Of a stretch of 64,000 nt of DNA, positions 1-7,935 are shown in pieces. Each line of letters starts with the position of its first letter. The stretch's first letter is position 1. A model generated the notes under the pieces. That model ran no database searches. It saw only the letters and a program-made list of their open reading frames with translations, and was not told where the DNA came from. Made by a program: the position numbers and the translations under genes. Origin of the DNA: Candidatus Venteria ishoeyi (GTDB taxonomy: Bacteria; Pseudomonadota; Gammaproteobacteria; Beggiatoales; Beggiatoaceae); contig NZ_JAUCGJ010000004.1 of NCBI RefSeq assembly GCF_030378065.1, positions 62,001 through 126,000 on the forward strand. The letters are read 5' to 3'.

Positions 1-1304
1 TCCATCAAACATTGCCAATCATCAAAGAGCATATAACGTGTCAAAGCCCTGAGATCATCAAAGAAAATTTTTCGACTGGGTAGATACTCTCTGAGTAATT
101 GATAGCAGACATCAAACCACTCCAATACAGTATGAAACAAATAGGCAAGGATAATGAGACTGGCAAGTATCGATGCCAGATATTGACTGCCATGTCCAAA
201 GTTGTGCTTAAAATTATATCCTTTTGTTTTTAATGTATTATTATTCTCATTTTCAATCTTCCAGCGAGTGCGTCCGGCTTTGACAATCTTCGCTACATTA
301 TTTTTATCTAAAGTATAATTTGTAGCAAAAGCATTATGATAAAGTACCTTGCCTGATTCATCTGTGGTTTCTAACTCACACCAGTTCACTAATAATGCAT
401 CATTACTGTTACGTAAGGGCATTTTATTCATAAATCTATATCGATCTACAACATATTGTTTACCTGTCCAACGGCGTTTCTCCATAACTTCAATTTTTTC
501 TTCACGTTCAAAATCGGCTACCCATTCATACAGGGTTTTATGTGAGTCAGGTTTACATACCAGTATAAAATTCCATCCCTTATCACGGATGTGTTCACAA
601 AATGGCTGATGGCAATACAAATCATCTCCAAGAATAGTAGTATTAACCGGCTGGTAGCTGCTTTCTCGTTCTATCCAACGTTTCGATGCAGCAAGTTCAT
701 AATCCTGCTTCTCACTACCATCTTGAGGAGTAACAAATTCGGGAGATAATGGAATAACACTTGATTGATTTGGTGAAACAATGACAGGAGTAACCGCCGT
801 ATGAAAATACTGTGCTTTACCATTTTTCAAAGTTTTTGTTGAGCAGCAGTTGCAATAAATTTTCTGAGAGCTAAAATATTCCACACCATCCATTGCAATC
901 AATGTGCTACCATTAAGTACATGAAATTCTTTTAGTTTACCGCTTTGCTCCAGTCCCTTAAAAATATCTCTATACAAGGGATGTAGTGCATTTGGTGTAG
1001 CGCCATCAAGTAAATTACGAATTTGATTATCACTCGGTATTTGGTGTACTCCGAATAAACTTTCCGCATTATTACCACCTTGCTGTTTTTTCATGGTTTT
1101 TTGATGCGCCAAAAATGAAGATGATTGCATAAAAAAAACTGAAAATGCACTCATTGCTGCATCTAACACACTATATTTCTTATAAGTACCTGTACCACTT
1201 CGATAATCTGGTAAGCTTTCAAAACTTTGTCTCAGATGCTTTATCATTGTTGTGTGGGTAAATTTATAGGTAGTTTTATCTGTTGACTCAAAGGGGTATG
1301 ACAT
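1..1304 (-). CDS. IS transposase (DDE, IS4-like), truncated by window edge
   Basis: An open frame of 434 codons runs on the minus strand from an ATG at 1304 to the window edge, so the C-terminus is missing. It looks like a DDE transposase of the IS4-like superfamily. Acidic residues sit in plausible catalytic contexts: 'IAMDGVEYF', 'ILGDDLYCH' and a late 'WKIENENNNTLK' block followed by 'GYNFKHNFGHG'. The N-terminal part carries the 'PSDNQIRNLLD' stretch common in this transposase group. I checked the frame at several points and found no internal stop, so the gene may be intact. The exact IS family is not assigned. It lies about 150 bases upstream of prfB and points away from it. I could not define the terminal inverted repeats. 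Confidence 0.8.
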   Translation of the reverse strand, partial: MSYPFESTDKTTYKFTHTTMIKHLRQSFESLPDYRSGTGTYKKYSVLDAAMSAFSVFFMQSSSFLAHQKTMKKQQGGNNAESLFGVHQIPSDNQIRNLLDGATPNALHPLYRDIFKGLEQSGKLKEFHVLNGSTLIAMDGVEYFSSQKIYCNCCSTKTLKNGKAQYFHTAVTPVIVSPNQSSVIPLSPEFVTPQDGSEKQDYELAASKRWIERESSYQPVNTTILGDDLYCHQPFCEHIRDKGWNFILVCKPDSHKTLYEWVADFEREEKIEVMEKRRWTGKQYVVDRYRFMNKMPLRNSNDALLVNWCELETTDESGKVLYHNAFATNYTLDKNNVAKIVKAGRTRWKIENENNNTLKTKGYNFKHNFGHGSQYLASILASLIILAYLFHTVLEWFDVCYQLLREYLPSRKIFFDDLRALTRYMLFDDWQCLM

Positions 1305-1457
1305 CGTTTAACTCATTTAATATTGATAATATTTAGTAGAGTTTAACCTATAAAATCCTAAATTGAGAATTGCGGATTTTTTTGCTTTTATCCGCCATCA
1401 GATTGGTTATGGTAGAATATCGGGTTTTCCCAAGTATTCTGTGATAAGGACAGCGCA

Positions 1458-2553
1458 ATGGAATTAAATCCATTATTTGAAAAAATCAAAGATATGCAGG
1501 CACGTAGCGATGTGCTGAGGGGGTATCTTTGACTATGAAAGCAAACGCGAGCGTTTAGATGAGGTTTCCCGCGAGCTGGAAGAGCCGGAAGTGTGGAGTG
1601 AACCGGAGCGAGCGCAGTCTTTAGGGCAGGAGCGTTCTAACCTGGAAAAAGTCATCAGCTTGTTTGACAAGCTGGGCAATACGCTGACTGACAGCCAGGA
1701 TTTGCTGGAAATGGCGGCAGAAGAAGACGATGCCGACACCGTGGAAGCGGTGACGCTGGATCTGGATGAACTGGAAAGCCAATTGGCGGAACTGGAATTC
1801 AATCGTATGTTTTCCGGGGAAATGGACGCTGAAAATGCGTTTCTGGATATACAATCCGGTTCTGGCGGCACGGAGGCGCAGGATTGGTCGGAAATGCTGC
1901 TGCGCATGTATTTACGCTGGGCGGAGCGGCGCGGCTTTAAGGCCGAACTGATTGAGGTTTCCGCAGGCGATGTCGCGGGTATTAAAAGTGCGACCATCAA
2001 GGTGGAAGGTGAGCATGCCTTTGGCTGGCTACGCACAGAAACCGGGGTGCATCGTCTGGTACGCAAATCGCCGTTTGATTCCGGTAATCGCCGCCATACC
2101 TCTTTTTCTGCTGTGTTTGTCGCGCCGGAAATCAATGATGACCTGGATCTTGACATCAATCCCGCAGATTTGCGTATTGATGTGTATCGCGCCAGCGGCG
2201 CGGGTGGGCAGCATGTGAACCGGACTGAATCCGCCGTGCGTATCACCCATAATCCGACAGGGTTGGTGACGCAATGCCAGAATGATCGCTCGCAGCATAA
2301 AAACAAAGCCACAGCAATGAAGCAGTTAAAAGCCAAGATATATGAGCTGGAAATGCAAAAACGCAATGCTGAGCAGCAGGCGGTGGAAGATAGTAAGTCC
2401 GATATCGGCTGGGGTAGTCAGATTCGCTCCTATGTGCTGGATCAATCGCGCATTAAAGACTTGCGCACCGGACATGAAACCGGCAATACCCAGGCGGTAC
2501 TGGATGGCGATCTGGATGCTTTCCTTAAAGCCAGTCTTAAACATGGCGTGTAG
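1458..2553 (+). CDS. prfB: Peptide chain release factor 2, programmed +1 frameshift
   Basis: Release factor 2 recognises UGA and UAA stop codons and triggers peptide release on the ribosome. The ATG at 1458 opens a 24-codon leader that ends in an in-frame TGA at 1530-1532. After a +1 shift at CTT (1527-1529) reading continues from 1531 to 2553, giving about 364 residues, the usual RF2 length. The downstream part has the UGA-specificity motif SPF in '[16 protein letters not shown]' and the catalytic GGQ in '[15 protein letters not shown]'. A possible ribosome binding site (AAGGA) lies at 1446-1450. The usual neighbour lysS is absent; a hairpin and repeats follow. Identification is secure. The gene should not be called a pseudogene because of the internal stop. 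Confidence 0.97.
1519..1533 (+). promoter_or_regulatory. RF2 autoregulatory +1 frameshift site
   Basis: An internal Shine-Dalgarno-like AGGGGG (1518-1523) lies just upstream of CTT TGA C (1527-1533). This is the arrangement known to promote +1 slippage in bacterial prfB. When RF2 is scarce the ribosome pauses at the UGA and shifts, so RF2 levels are self-limiting. The mechanism is established for the family; the sequence here shows every element. Confidence 0.95.
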
Positions 2554-2562
2554 TTTAACCAG

Positions 2563-2593
2563 GGGATAACACCCCTTCAAGGGGTGTTATCCC
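2563..2593 (+). terminator. Hairpin after prfB, possible terminator
   Basis: A 13-bp perfect stem (2563-2575 with 2581-2593) around a 5-base loop starts 9 bases after the prfB stop codon. It has no T-tract, so intrinsic termination is uncertain. It could equally be an RNA-stabilising hairpin. Confidence 0.5.
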
Positions 2594-2594
2594 T

Positions 2595-2710
2595 CTAGGA
2601 GGCTGTCCGAGAACTCGGTTTTTCAAAAAATCAGATTCTTAACTCATTGATAAGTAATGAGTTAATTTTAGCAAAATTGTTGATTTTGCTATTCTCGGAC
2701 AGCCTCCTAG
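2595..2710. mobile_element. 116-bp MITE-like element with 19-bp perfect inverted ends
   Basis: The ends CTAGGAGGCTGTCCGAGAA (2595-2613) and its exact reverse complement (2692-2710) bound a non-coding 116-bp segment. If the outer CTAG at each end is a target duplication, the true terminal repeats are the 15 bp GAGGCTGTCCGAGAA. Such ends resemble those of IS5-group elements. The interior has a small AT-rich hairpin (2641-2663) and no gene. Related end fragments occur near 40183-40199 and 58797-58827. Confidence 0.75.
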
Positions 2711-2726
2711 CCGGTAACAACAAATA

Positions 2727-3028
2727 CTAAACAACCACCCGCTAAAAGACGGGTGAGTTAGAGCGTTTGGCGGCTGAAAGCCGAGATACAGGGCGGACAA
2801 GCCCTGTTGTTTAGCCCCAACGGGGCGCATTAATATAGCCAGGGGTAACATCCCTGGAATTGTATCCGTGTCATTATCTACCTTGGGGCGTTGCCCCAAG
2901 CTATATTAAAATACCCCTTTGGGGTGTTAGTGCTAAAACCCATATTTTAAGTTTTACCGTTAAACATCAAAGATAAATCTGTTCGCCTGAAAGGCGAAGG
3001 TTTTAACCTTGTGCATGGAAAATAAAAA
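2727..3028. repeat. Dispersed palindromic repeat, short copy
   Basis: This non-coding stretch matches 30203-30846 closely at both ends (about 2727-2850 and 2882-3028). The middle is different and much shorter here. It is built of hairpins; one arm contains 'GCATTAATATAGCC' and the other 'AGCTATATTAAAATACCCC'. Short minus-strand reading frames in both copies encode the same peptide but look like by-products of the repeat. I see no gene between 2554 and about 3300. Confidence 0.85.
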
Positions 3029-3133
3029 ACTGTTGCAGAGCTTAGCCTTTTATCCAAATATTATTACCGGTATTTGCTGGTCGCTGTACCAGGTATTAAA
3101 CAATGACGCTGGAAAATAATGAAGAAAAAAATT

Positions 3134-3302
3134 TCTAAGGAGTGAAGATGAAATAAGTGCAGGAACTGGGTGCAGGATTTTTATTCATTTTCAAGGCGTG
3201 AAAATAGGCGCATAGCAAGCTATGTAACTGTTTTCACAACGTAGAAAATGGAGAAAAAGACCCGCCCAGTTTCTGAAGTTATAAAATTCTCGCTCCTAAG
3301 TC
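3134..3302. repeat. MITE-like palindromic element with ~94-bp core
   Basis: Imperfect inverted flanks (about 3134-3173 and 3264-3302) enclose a core (3173-3266) that recurs in reverse orientation at 36198-36290. The flanks alone recur as a 49-bp tandem repeat at 62812-62909 and in degenerate form at about 14502-14568. It sits directly upstream of the toxin-like gene and may have removed that gene's original start. Confidence 0.7.
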
Positions 3303-3375
3303 ATCCATTAGCTTATCCATTGCAATAGATGAAGAACACCACATTTCTAAAAAACAAGGCGGTGGAATCTTAAGA

Positions 3376-3609
3376 TTGCAGGCATGGGTGGATAAGCATC
3401 AACGTGTACAACGTTATAGCCTGACTTATATCAACCCACTGCTATTTTCTGGTGATAATGGCAGGGTATTAGGCTACGATGATGCCCATAATTACCATCA
3501 TCGGCATTATTTTGGTCAAGTAACCGCAGTGGAATTTGTATCCTTTCAAGATACATTAGAGAAATTCGAGCAGGAATGGAGGGCTATTGCTCATGAGTAT
3601 TGTCATTAA
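3376..3609 (+). CDS. TumE-like toxin (DUF6516), possibly 5'-truncated
   Basis: The product resembles TumE/DUF6516 toxins of type II-like toxin-antitoxin modules. Recognisable features are 'RVQRYSLTYIN' and 'GYDDAHNYHHRHYFG'. Only a TTG (3376) gives a conventional start, for 77 residues, whereas family members are commonly around 100. The same frame is open upstream to 3277 and codes plausibly (DEEHHISKKQGGGILR) back to the edge of the palindromic element at about 3302. The native start may therefore have been displaced or lost by that insertion. The 3' end overlaps the next gene by 17 bases, typical of co-translated pairs. Function is inferred from family resemblance and pairing; activity is uncertain. 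Confidence 0.65.
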   Translation: MQAWVDKHQRVQRYSLTYINPLLFSGDNGRVLGYDDAHNYHHRHYFGQVTAVEFVSFQDTLEKFEQEWRAIAHEYCH

Positions 3610-3967
3610 ACCAGCAAGTACTGAGGATTTTTTCAAACGAGCAACTGAAATTGCAGAGGCTGCTGACAAGGCTCTGCCAATATTGCCCACTGAAAAAGTG
3701 GTTACTTTCGAGCCTGATGCGTTTGATTTACTGATGTCAGGTAAACGATTGGCTCTGCTACGCTATGTGCGTGATACTGGCACAGCAACACTGGAATCTT
3801 TGAGTGAGGCCACGGGTCTGGCGCGCACTACGGTATCCAGAAATATCAATTTGTTGGCAAAATTGGGATTAATTCAATTTAGTACCAGTTCAGCATATGG
3901 ACGGCATAAAGTCATTGAACCAGTGTATAGCAAGCAACAGCGTTTGATTGTGCAAACTGAAATTTGA
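3593..3967 (+). CDS. MarR-like winged-helix antitoxin (TumA / HVO_A0114-like)
   Basis: This 124-residue protein has a C-terminal winged-helix region: 'LLRYVRDTGTATLESLSEA', then the likely recognition helix in 'GLARTTVSRNINLLAKLGLI'. Such DNA-binding proteins accompany DUF6516 toxins and are taken to act as antitoxin and autorepressor. I chose the ATG at 3593 over the TTG at 3587. The gene overlaps the end of the toxin gene, so the order is toxin first, antitoxin second. A methyltransferase gene follows after 30 bases, but a shared transcript is not evident. Antitoxin function is an inference from the pairing. Confidence 0.7.
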   Translation: MSIVIKPASTEDFFKRATEIAEAADKALPILPTEKVVTFEPDAFDLLMSGKRLALLRYVRDTGTATLESLSEATGLARTTVSRNINLLAKLGLIQFSTSSAYGRHKVIEPVYSKQQRLIVQTEI

Positions 3968-3997
3968 ATAAGGGGAATACCCAAATAAGGTTGATAT

Positions 3998-4879
3998 ATG
4001 AAACAAAAATCTGCGCTGCCTTCCTGGCAGAAAAATGACCTGGAATCCTGTGCCTGCCCCGTGTGTCAAAGTGAACAGCATATCAGCGGTCATGTTTTTG
4101 AATTTCCGCCGTTTCAGGTGGTACGTTGCGCCAACTGTCAGCTTTGGTATTTATCGCCGCGCCTGAAGGAATCCGTCATGCTGGATGTTTATGCGGATCC
4201 CAGTTATTTTGCAGGGGGCGGTGATTCCGGCTATGCTGATAAAGATGGGCATTACCGGGATCAGGAAACGGCGTTAAGACCCACTTTTCATGCTTTTTTA
4301 GGACAGATGCAAAAAGCAGGCATAGAGGGGGGTTCCTTATTGGAAATTGGTACCAGTTATGGTTTTTTTCTACAGGAAGCCGCCAGTTTTTTTGATACAT
4401 TGAGTGGTACAGATTTTGATGCAGAAGCGGTGAAGCAAGTGCAAGCACTTGGCTTTCAGGGCTTGCGCGGCGGTCTGGAAGCCATTCCTGAAGGTGAACA
4501 ATATAACTGTATTAGCTCCATGAGCGTGATTGAGCATGTCTATGATCCCGTTGCCTTTGTGAAGACCTTAAGTGGGCATCTCAGTCCAGAAGGCTGGATG
4601 GTGTTTGCCACACCTAAAATTAACGGTTTTTGGTTCAAGCTCATGGGTAAACGCTGGTCTTCATTTAAAATTCCTGAGCATATCACGTATTACGATGTTG
4701 ATACCCTGAGTTATTTATTTCATCAGGCAGGGGCTAAGCAATTAAAAGTTTTACCCTATCCTGCTGCTTATCCGTTGGGTTTAATTGCCGCAAAACTGGG
4801 GATGAAAATACCAAACCGGTTGGCAGGTCTGAATTTCTGGCTGCCCGGTACCATGTTTGCCATCGCTGCACAATTTTAA
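3998..4879 (+). CDS. Class I SAM-dependent methyltransferase with Zn-ribbon-like N-terminus
   Basis: This is a 293-residue protein. Residues about 18-50 hold two Cys pairs, 'CACPVC' and 'CANC', a likely zinc-binding knuckle. The Rossmann methyltransferase core follows with the SAM-binding glycine motif 'LLEIGTSYGFFL', the acidic 'GTDFDAEAV' and 'SVIEHVYDP'. This architecture (Methyltransf_23 type) is common in polysaccharide and lipopolysaccharide loci, where the enzyme methylates sugars. The next gene is a Wzt-like ABC ATPase on the same strand 64 bases downstream, which supports a role in modifying an exported glycan. The substrate is unknown. Confidence 0.75.
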   Translation: MKQKSALPSWQKNDLESCACPVCQSEQHISGHVFEFPPFQVVRCANCQLWYLSPRLKESVMLDVYADPSYFAGGGDSGYADKDGHYRDQETALRPTFHAFLGQMQKAGIEGGSLLEIGTSYGFFLQEAASFFDTLSGTDFDAEAVKQVQALGFQGLRGGLEAIPEGEQYNCISSMSVIEHVYDPVAFVKTLSGHLSPEGWMVFATPKINGFWFKLMGKRWSSFKIPEHITYYDVDTLSYLFHQAGAKQLKVLPYPAAYPLGLIAAKLGMKIPNRLAGLNFWLPGTMFAIAAQF

Positions 4880-4943
4880 GAATAATAAGTTTGATGTCAG
4901 CTTCTTTTAGCCGCTGCCACCTCACGCTAACCTATTGATAGTT

Positions 4944-6146
4944 ATGAATGCCATTGAAGCCACTAATTTATCTAAAGTTTATCGACTTTATGCCAAACCT
5001 GTTCATAGACTGAAAGAAATCCTGTTAAGGCGGCCTTGTCATCAGGCCTTCCATTCTTTGCAGAATATTTCTTTTACCCTGCCACAAGGCGGAGGACTGG
5101 GTATTATCGGTGATAACGGCGCGGGTAAAAGTACGTTGTTAAAACTACTCACCGGCACCTTGCAACCCACGGAAGGGCATATTCAGCGCAATGGTAAGGT
5201 TGCTGCGCTGCTGGAATTGGGCACGGGCTTTCACCCGGAATTAAGCGGTCGGGAAAATATTCGCTTAAGCGCCACGGTGCAGGGTTTAAGCGCTGAAGAA
5301 ATCAACCAGCGTGAAGCAGAAATTATCGCCTTTTCCGAACTGGAAGCCTTCATTGATCGCCCGGTTAAAACCTATTCTTCAGGTATGTATGTACGTCTGG
5401 GGTTTGCGGTTTCTACTTGTATCGATCCTGACATCTTGATCATTGACGAGGCGTTGAGCGTGGGTGATCATAATTTCCAGAAAAAATGTATCGAACGTAT
5501 GATGCAATTTAAGGATGCCAATAAAACAATTTTATTTTGCAGCCATAGTATGCATCTGGTACAGGAGATCTGCCAACAGGCGCTATGGCTGGAGCAAGGT
5601 GTCATGCGTGCTTATGGCTCCACGGAAGAGGTAATCGGTGCTTATACCCAGTATCTGGAAAGCAAACAGTATCAGCAGATTGAAACGGCAAGCAATGCGC
5701 AAGTCAGCGTTGAAGCGCATTTACCCCCTGCGATGATCACGAAGTTTCAGGTTACGGATAAAAATAATCAGGCTTTGGAAGTGTTACAGCAGTTTAAGGA
5801 TGTGGTCATCCACCTGAAAATGAAAGGCTTGCAAGACAAGCCGATGAAAGCGCATATCGGTATTGCATTATTACGTCCAGATGAGCAAATAGTGTTTGTT
5901 GCCAGTACCAAAGAATCCGGCTTATCGCCAGAATTACAACCGGGCGAGCAAAGCATGACGCTGACCTTGCCTTCATTTCCTCTGGCGACTGGGGTTTACC
6001 GTTTTTCTGCGATGATTGTGGATGAGTTTGTTTTGCGTATTATCCATGAGCAGCGCAGTGAGTTGTATGCCGTGCATAGCCGCAGACCGGAATATGGGCT
6101 TTTGTGGATGCCGCATGATTGGGATTTTGACTTGCAAGAGGGATAA
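4944..6146 (+). CDS. Wzt-like polysaccharide ABC transporter ATPase
   Basis: This 400-residue protein has an ABC ATPase domain at residues 1-235: Walker A 'GDNGAGKST', signature 'YSSGMYVRLGFAV', Walker B 'ILIIDEALSVGD' and H-loop 'CSHSMH'. A C-terminal domain of about 160 residues follows, like the glycan-recognition domain of Wzt proteins that export O-antigen or teichoic-acid-like polymers. I chose the ATG at 4944 rather than the TTG at 4935. The cognate permease (Wzm) is not in the window, so the locus appears split. The methyltransferase gene upstream may modify the exported chain end. The family assignment is firm; the polymer is unknown. Confidence 0.85.
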   Translation: MNAIEATNLSKVYRLYAKPVHRLKEILLRRPCHQAFHSLQNISFTLPQGGGLGIIGDNGAGKSTLLKLLTGTLQPTEGHIQRNGKVAALLELGTGFHPELSGRENIRLSATVQGLSAEEINQREAEIIAFSELEAFIDRPVKTYSSGMYVRLGFAVSTCIDPDILIIDEALSVGDHNFQKKCIERMMQFKDANKTILFCSHSMHLVQEICQQALWLEQGVMRAYGSTEEVIGAYTQYLESKQYQQIETASNAQVSVEAHLPPAMITKFQVTDKNNQALEVLQQFKDVVIHLKMKGLQDKPMKAHIGIALLRPDEQIVFVASTKESGLSPELQPGEQSMTLTLPSFPLATGVYRFSAMIVDEFVLRIIHEQRSELYAVHSRRPEYGLLWMPHDWDFDLQEG

Positions 6147-6162
6147 GCGTCATCCGTCATTC

Positions 6163-7848
6163 TCACTTATCACGCAACTTGGACAAACTGGCATCCATTT
6201 CCCCCAGAATTTCATTCATGGCATTCACCGCCAGCACCATGCCTTTGGAAAACTCCTGGGTTTGTGCATTCCATTGATCCATGCGATGGCGGGTTTGTTC
6301 TTCAACATCTGTGGCATAATCATTCATCATCTGCCCAACCTGCTTACGCAGCGCGGTCAAGGTTTTTTTCTGTTGCTCCAGGAAAGTTTTTTGTGACTCG
6401 CTCAGACTTTCAAAGCTGTTTTGACTGATTTCTGCTGATTCTTTCAGGGCTTGGCTGGAAACCAGCAAACCGTCATTGGCTTGATCCAGAGTTTGGGTAA
6501 TGCGCTCTAAGACCTGATTACTTTCCTGCTGGCGACGGCTGCTGGTTTCTGCCAGTTTTGCCGTTTGCAGTTGCGATTCACTCAATAAACGGCTACCTTG
6601 TACCAGTTGTTCCCCCAGTTTGCCCAGGTTTTGCGCGGCCTGATTGAGTAAAATACTGCCTTTCTGGATTTCTCCGGTAACATCCGCCAGAGCTTGCTGG
6701 CTGCTGTTGGCATCACGTTGCAGGGTTTGTCCCTGGGTTAACAGATTACCGACCTGTTGGTCAAAATCACCTGCGCGGTGTTCCAGACGCCCAAGAAAAC
6801 CTTCCATGCTGGTGCTCCATTGGGTAATGGCATCACTCAGTTGCGAGGATGCCGATTCCATATGCTCGCGGCTGGATTCCCCGGATTCTGAAACGCTGTC
6901 AACAAATTGTTCAATCAAACGTGACAGGGCTTCCTGTCCGCTGTCGCTTTGTTTTTCTGCGAGGGCTTCAGTGGCGGTAACCAGTTTCTCCACCGCCGGG
7001 GTGATGGCAGTTTCAAGACCTGCCTGAATTTGCTGCGGCACTTCCAGCAAAGCTTCCTGCATCTTATCGCCGATCTGCTCAGCCAGTCCCTTGAGCATGT
7101 TTTCACTTTCGCGGCTGGATTGCTCAATATTGACCAAGGTTTGTTCTGGCAGGTGTATCTGAAACAGGGTATTGGCGCGGCTTTGTATCTGATTGATTTC
7201 ACGCTCTAAATGTTGTTCCAGTGATTTTTCCAGAAAATTAAATAAAACACTGGCAATAGTGCCCCACACGGATGTGGCAAAGGCAACCGCAGCGCCTTGA
7301 ATCAAAGGTACAATACTTTTTGACAAGACTTGCGGCGAGCCTAAATCCAGGGAGCCTAAACCAATTTGTAAACCGACAAAGGTGCCGAGTATGCCAAAAG
7401 CGGTGAGTATACCGGGCATTGCCATTAACAGGCGGTTGCCGGAAACACCGCGTGATAAAATTTGTTTGTTAAAAAATACACTGGCATCGCTGGTCTGGTA
7501 AAAATGCTTACCATCGCTGGATTCCACCCAACTGGCGTCAAATTGCAGCCAGCAAGCACCTGCCACGCCTTGGCTGGTCGCTTGTTTGCGTAGCTCCCGC
7601 CGCTGCATGGGCAGGCTTTCAGGTTTAATCGCTGTCAGCAGTCGCGTCAGCCAGCGCAAATGCTGGCGTGCCTGAAAACTGCGAAAAAATAACCAGAAAC
7701 TTGCCAGTAAAAATGAAAAAACAATCACCCAGATAAACAGGGCGCTAAGCTCACCTGTGGTGCTAACACCGTCGGAGAGTAAGTTCAAGGGAGATTTTTG
7801 CGGGAGAAACAGGTTCCAGTTAAAAAAGGTTTCAGTTGTATTGGACAT
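6163..7848 (-). CDS. ZorA-like MotA/TolQ/ExbB family protein with long coiled-coil tail, no ZorB nearby
   Basis: This is a 561-residue membrane protein. One helix lies at about 34-55 and two more at about 139-163 and 178-205. The latter two carry the proton-channel signature of the MotA/ExbB family ('GILGTFVGLQIGL' and 'GAAVAFATSVWGTIAS'). Residues about 210-555 form a long Gln/Ser/Glu-rich predicted coiled coil. This matches ZorA of the Zorya anti-phage system more than flagellar MotA. Known systems pair ZorA with the OmpA/MotB-like ZorB, but none is adjacent: ftsY lies 87 bases upstream on the same strand and the Wzt-like gene converges downstream. It may be an orphan stator-like protein with another role. 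The family call is good; the function is open. Confidence 0.7.
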   Translation of the reverse strand: MSNTTETFFNWNLFLPQKSPLNLLSDGVSTTGELSALFIWVIVFSFLLASFWLFFRSFQARQHLRWLTRLLTAIKPESLPMQRRELRKQATSQGVAGACWLQFDASWVESSDGKHFYQTSDASVFFNKQILSRGVSGNRLLMAMPGILTAFGILGTFVGLQIGLGSLDLGSPQVLSKSIVPLIQGAAVAFATSVWGTIASVLFNFLEKSLEQHLEREINQIQSRANTLFQIHLPEQTLVNIEQSSRESENMLKGLAEQIGDKMQEALLEVPQQIQAGLETAITPAVEKLVTATEALAEKQSDSGQEALSRLIEQFVDSVSESGESSREHMESASSQLSDAITQWSTSMEGFLGRLEHRAGDFDQQVGNLLTQGQTLQRDANSSQQALADVTGEIQKGSILLNQAAQNLGKLGEQLVQGSRLLSESQLQTAKLAETSSRRQQESNQVLERITQTLDQANDGLLVSSQALKESAEISQNSFESLSESQKTFLEQQKKTLTALRKQVGQMMNDYATDVEEQTRHRMDQWNAQTQEFSKGMVLAVNAMNEILGEMDASLSKLRDK

Positions 7849-7857
7849 AAGTGCAAA

Positions 7858-7930
7858 TGAAATTCAGCGTGAAGCAATGGCAGTTTTTTTGTGCCTCAAA
7901 GCACAAAAATGAAGCCTTTGCGTAACAACA
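7858..7930. repeat. Degenerate palindromic intergenic repeat
   Basis: Inverted segments 'CAGCGTGAAGCAA' and 'GAAGCCTTTGCGTAAC' flank a GTGC/GCAC hairpin between ftsY and the ZorA-like gene. Relatives lie at about 9010-9112, 17008-17090, 21127-21265, 28265-28345, 32948-33016 and 58729-58797. Confidence 0.6.
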
Positions 7931-7935
7931 TCAAC

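Noticed and set aside
1458-1532. Internal TGA making prfB look like a pseudogene
   Set aside because: This is the conserved programmed frameshift site, with all known elements in place.
2639-2899. Minus-strand reading frame encoding an 86-residue peptide
   Set aside because: It lies wholly within repeats; the same peptide segment appears in the copy at 30103-30324, so it reflects the repeat and not a gene.
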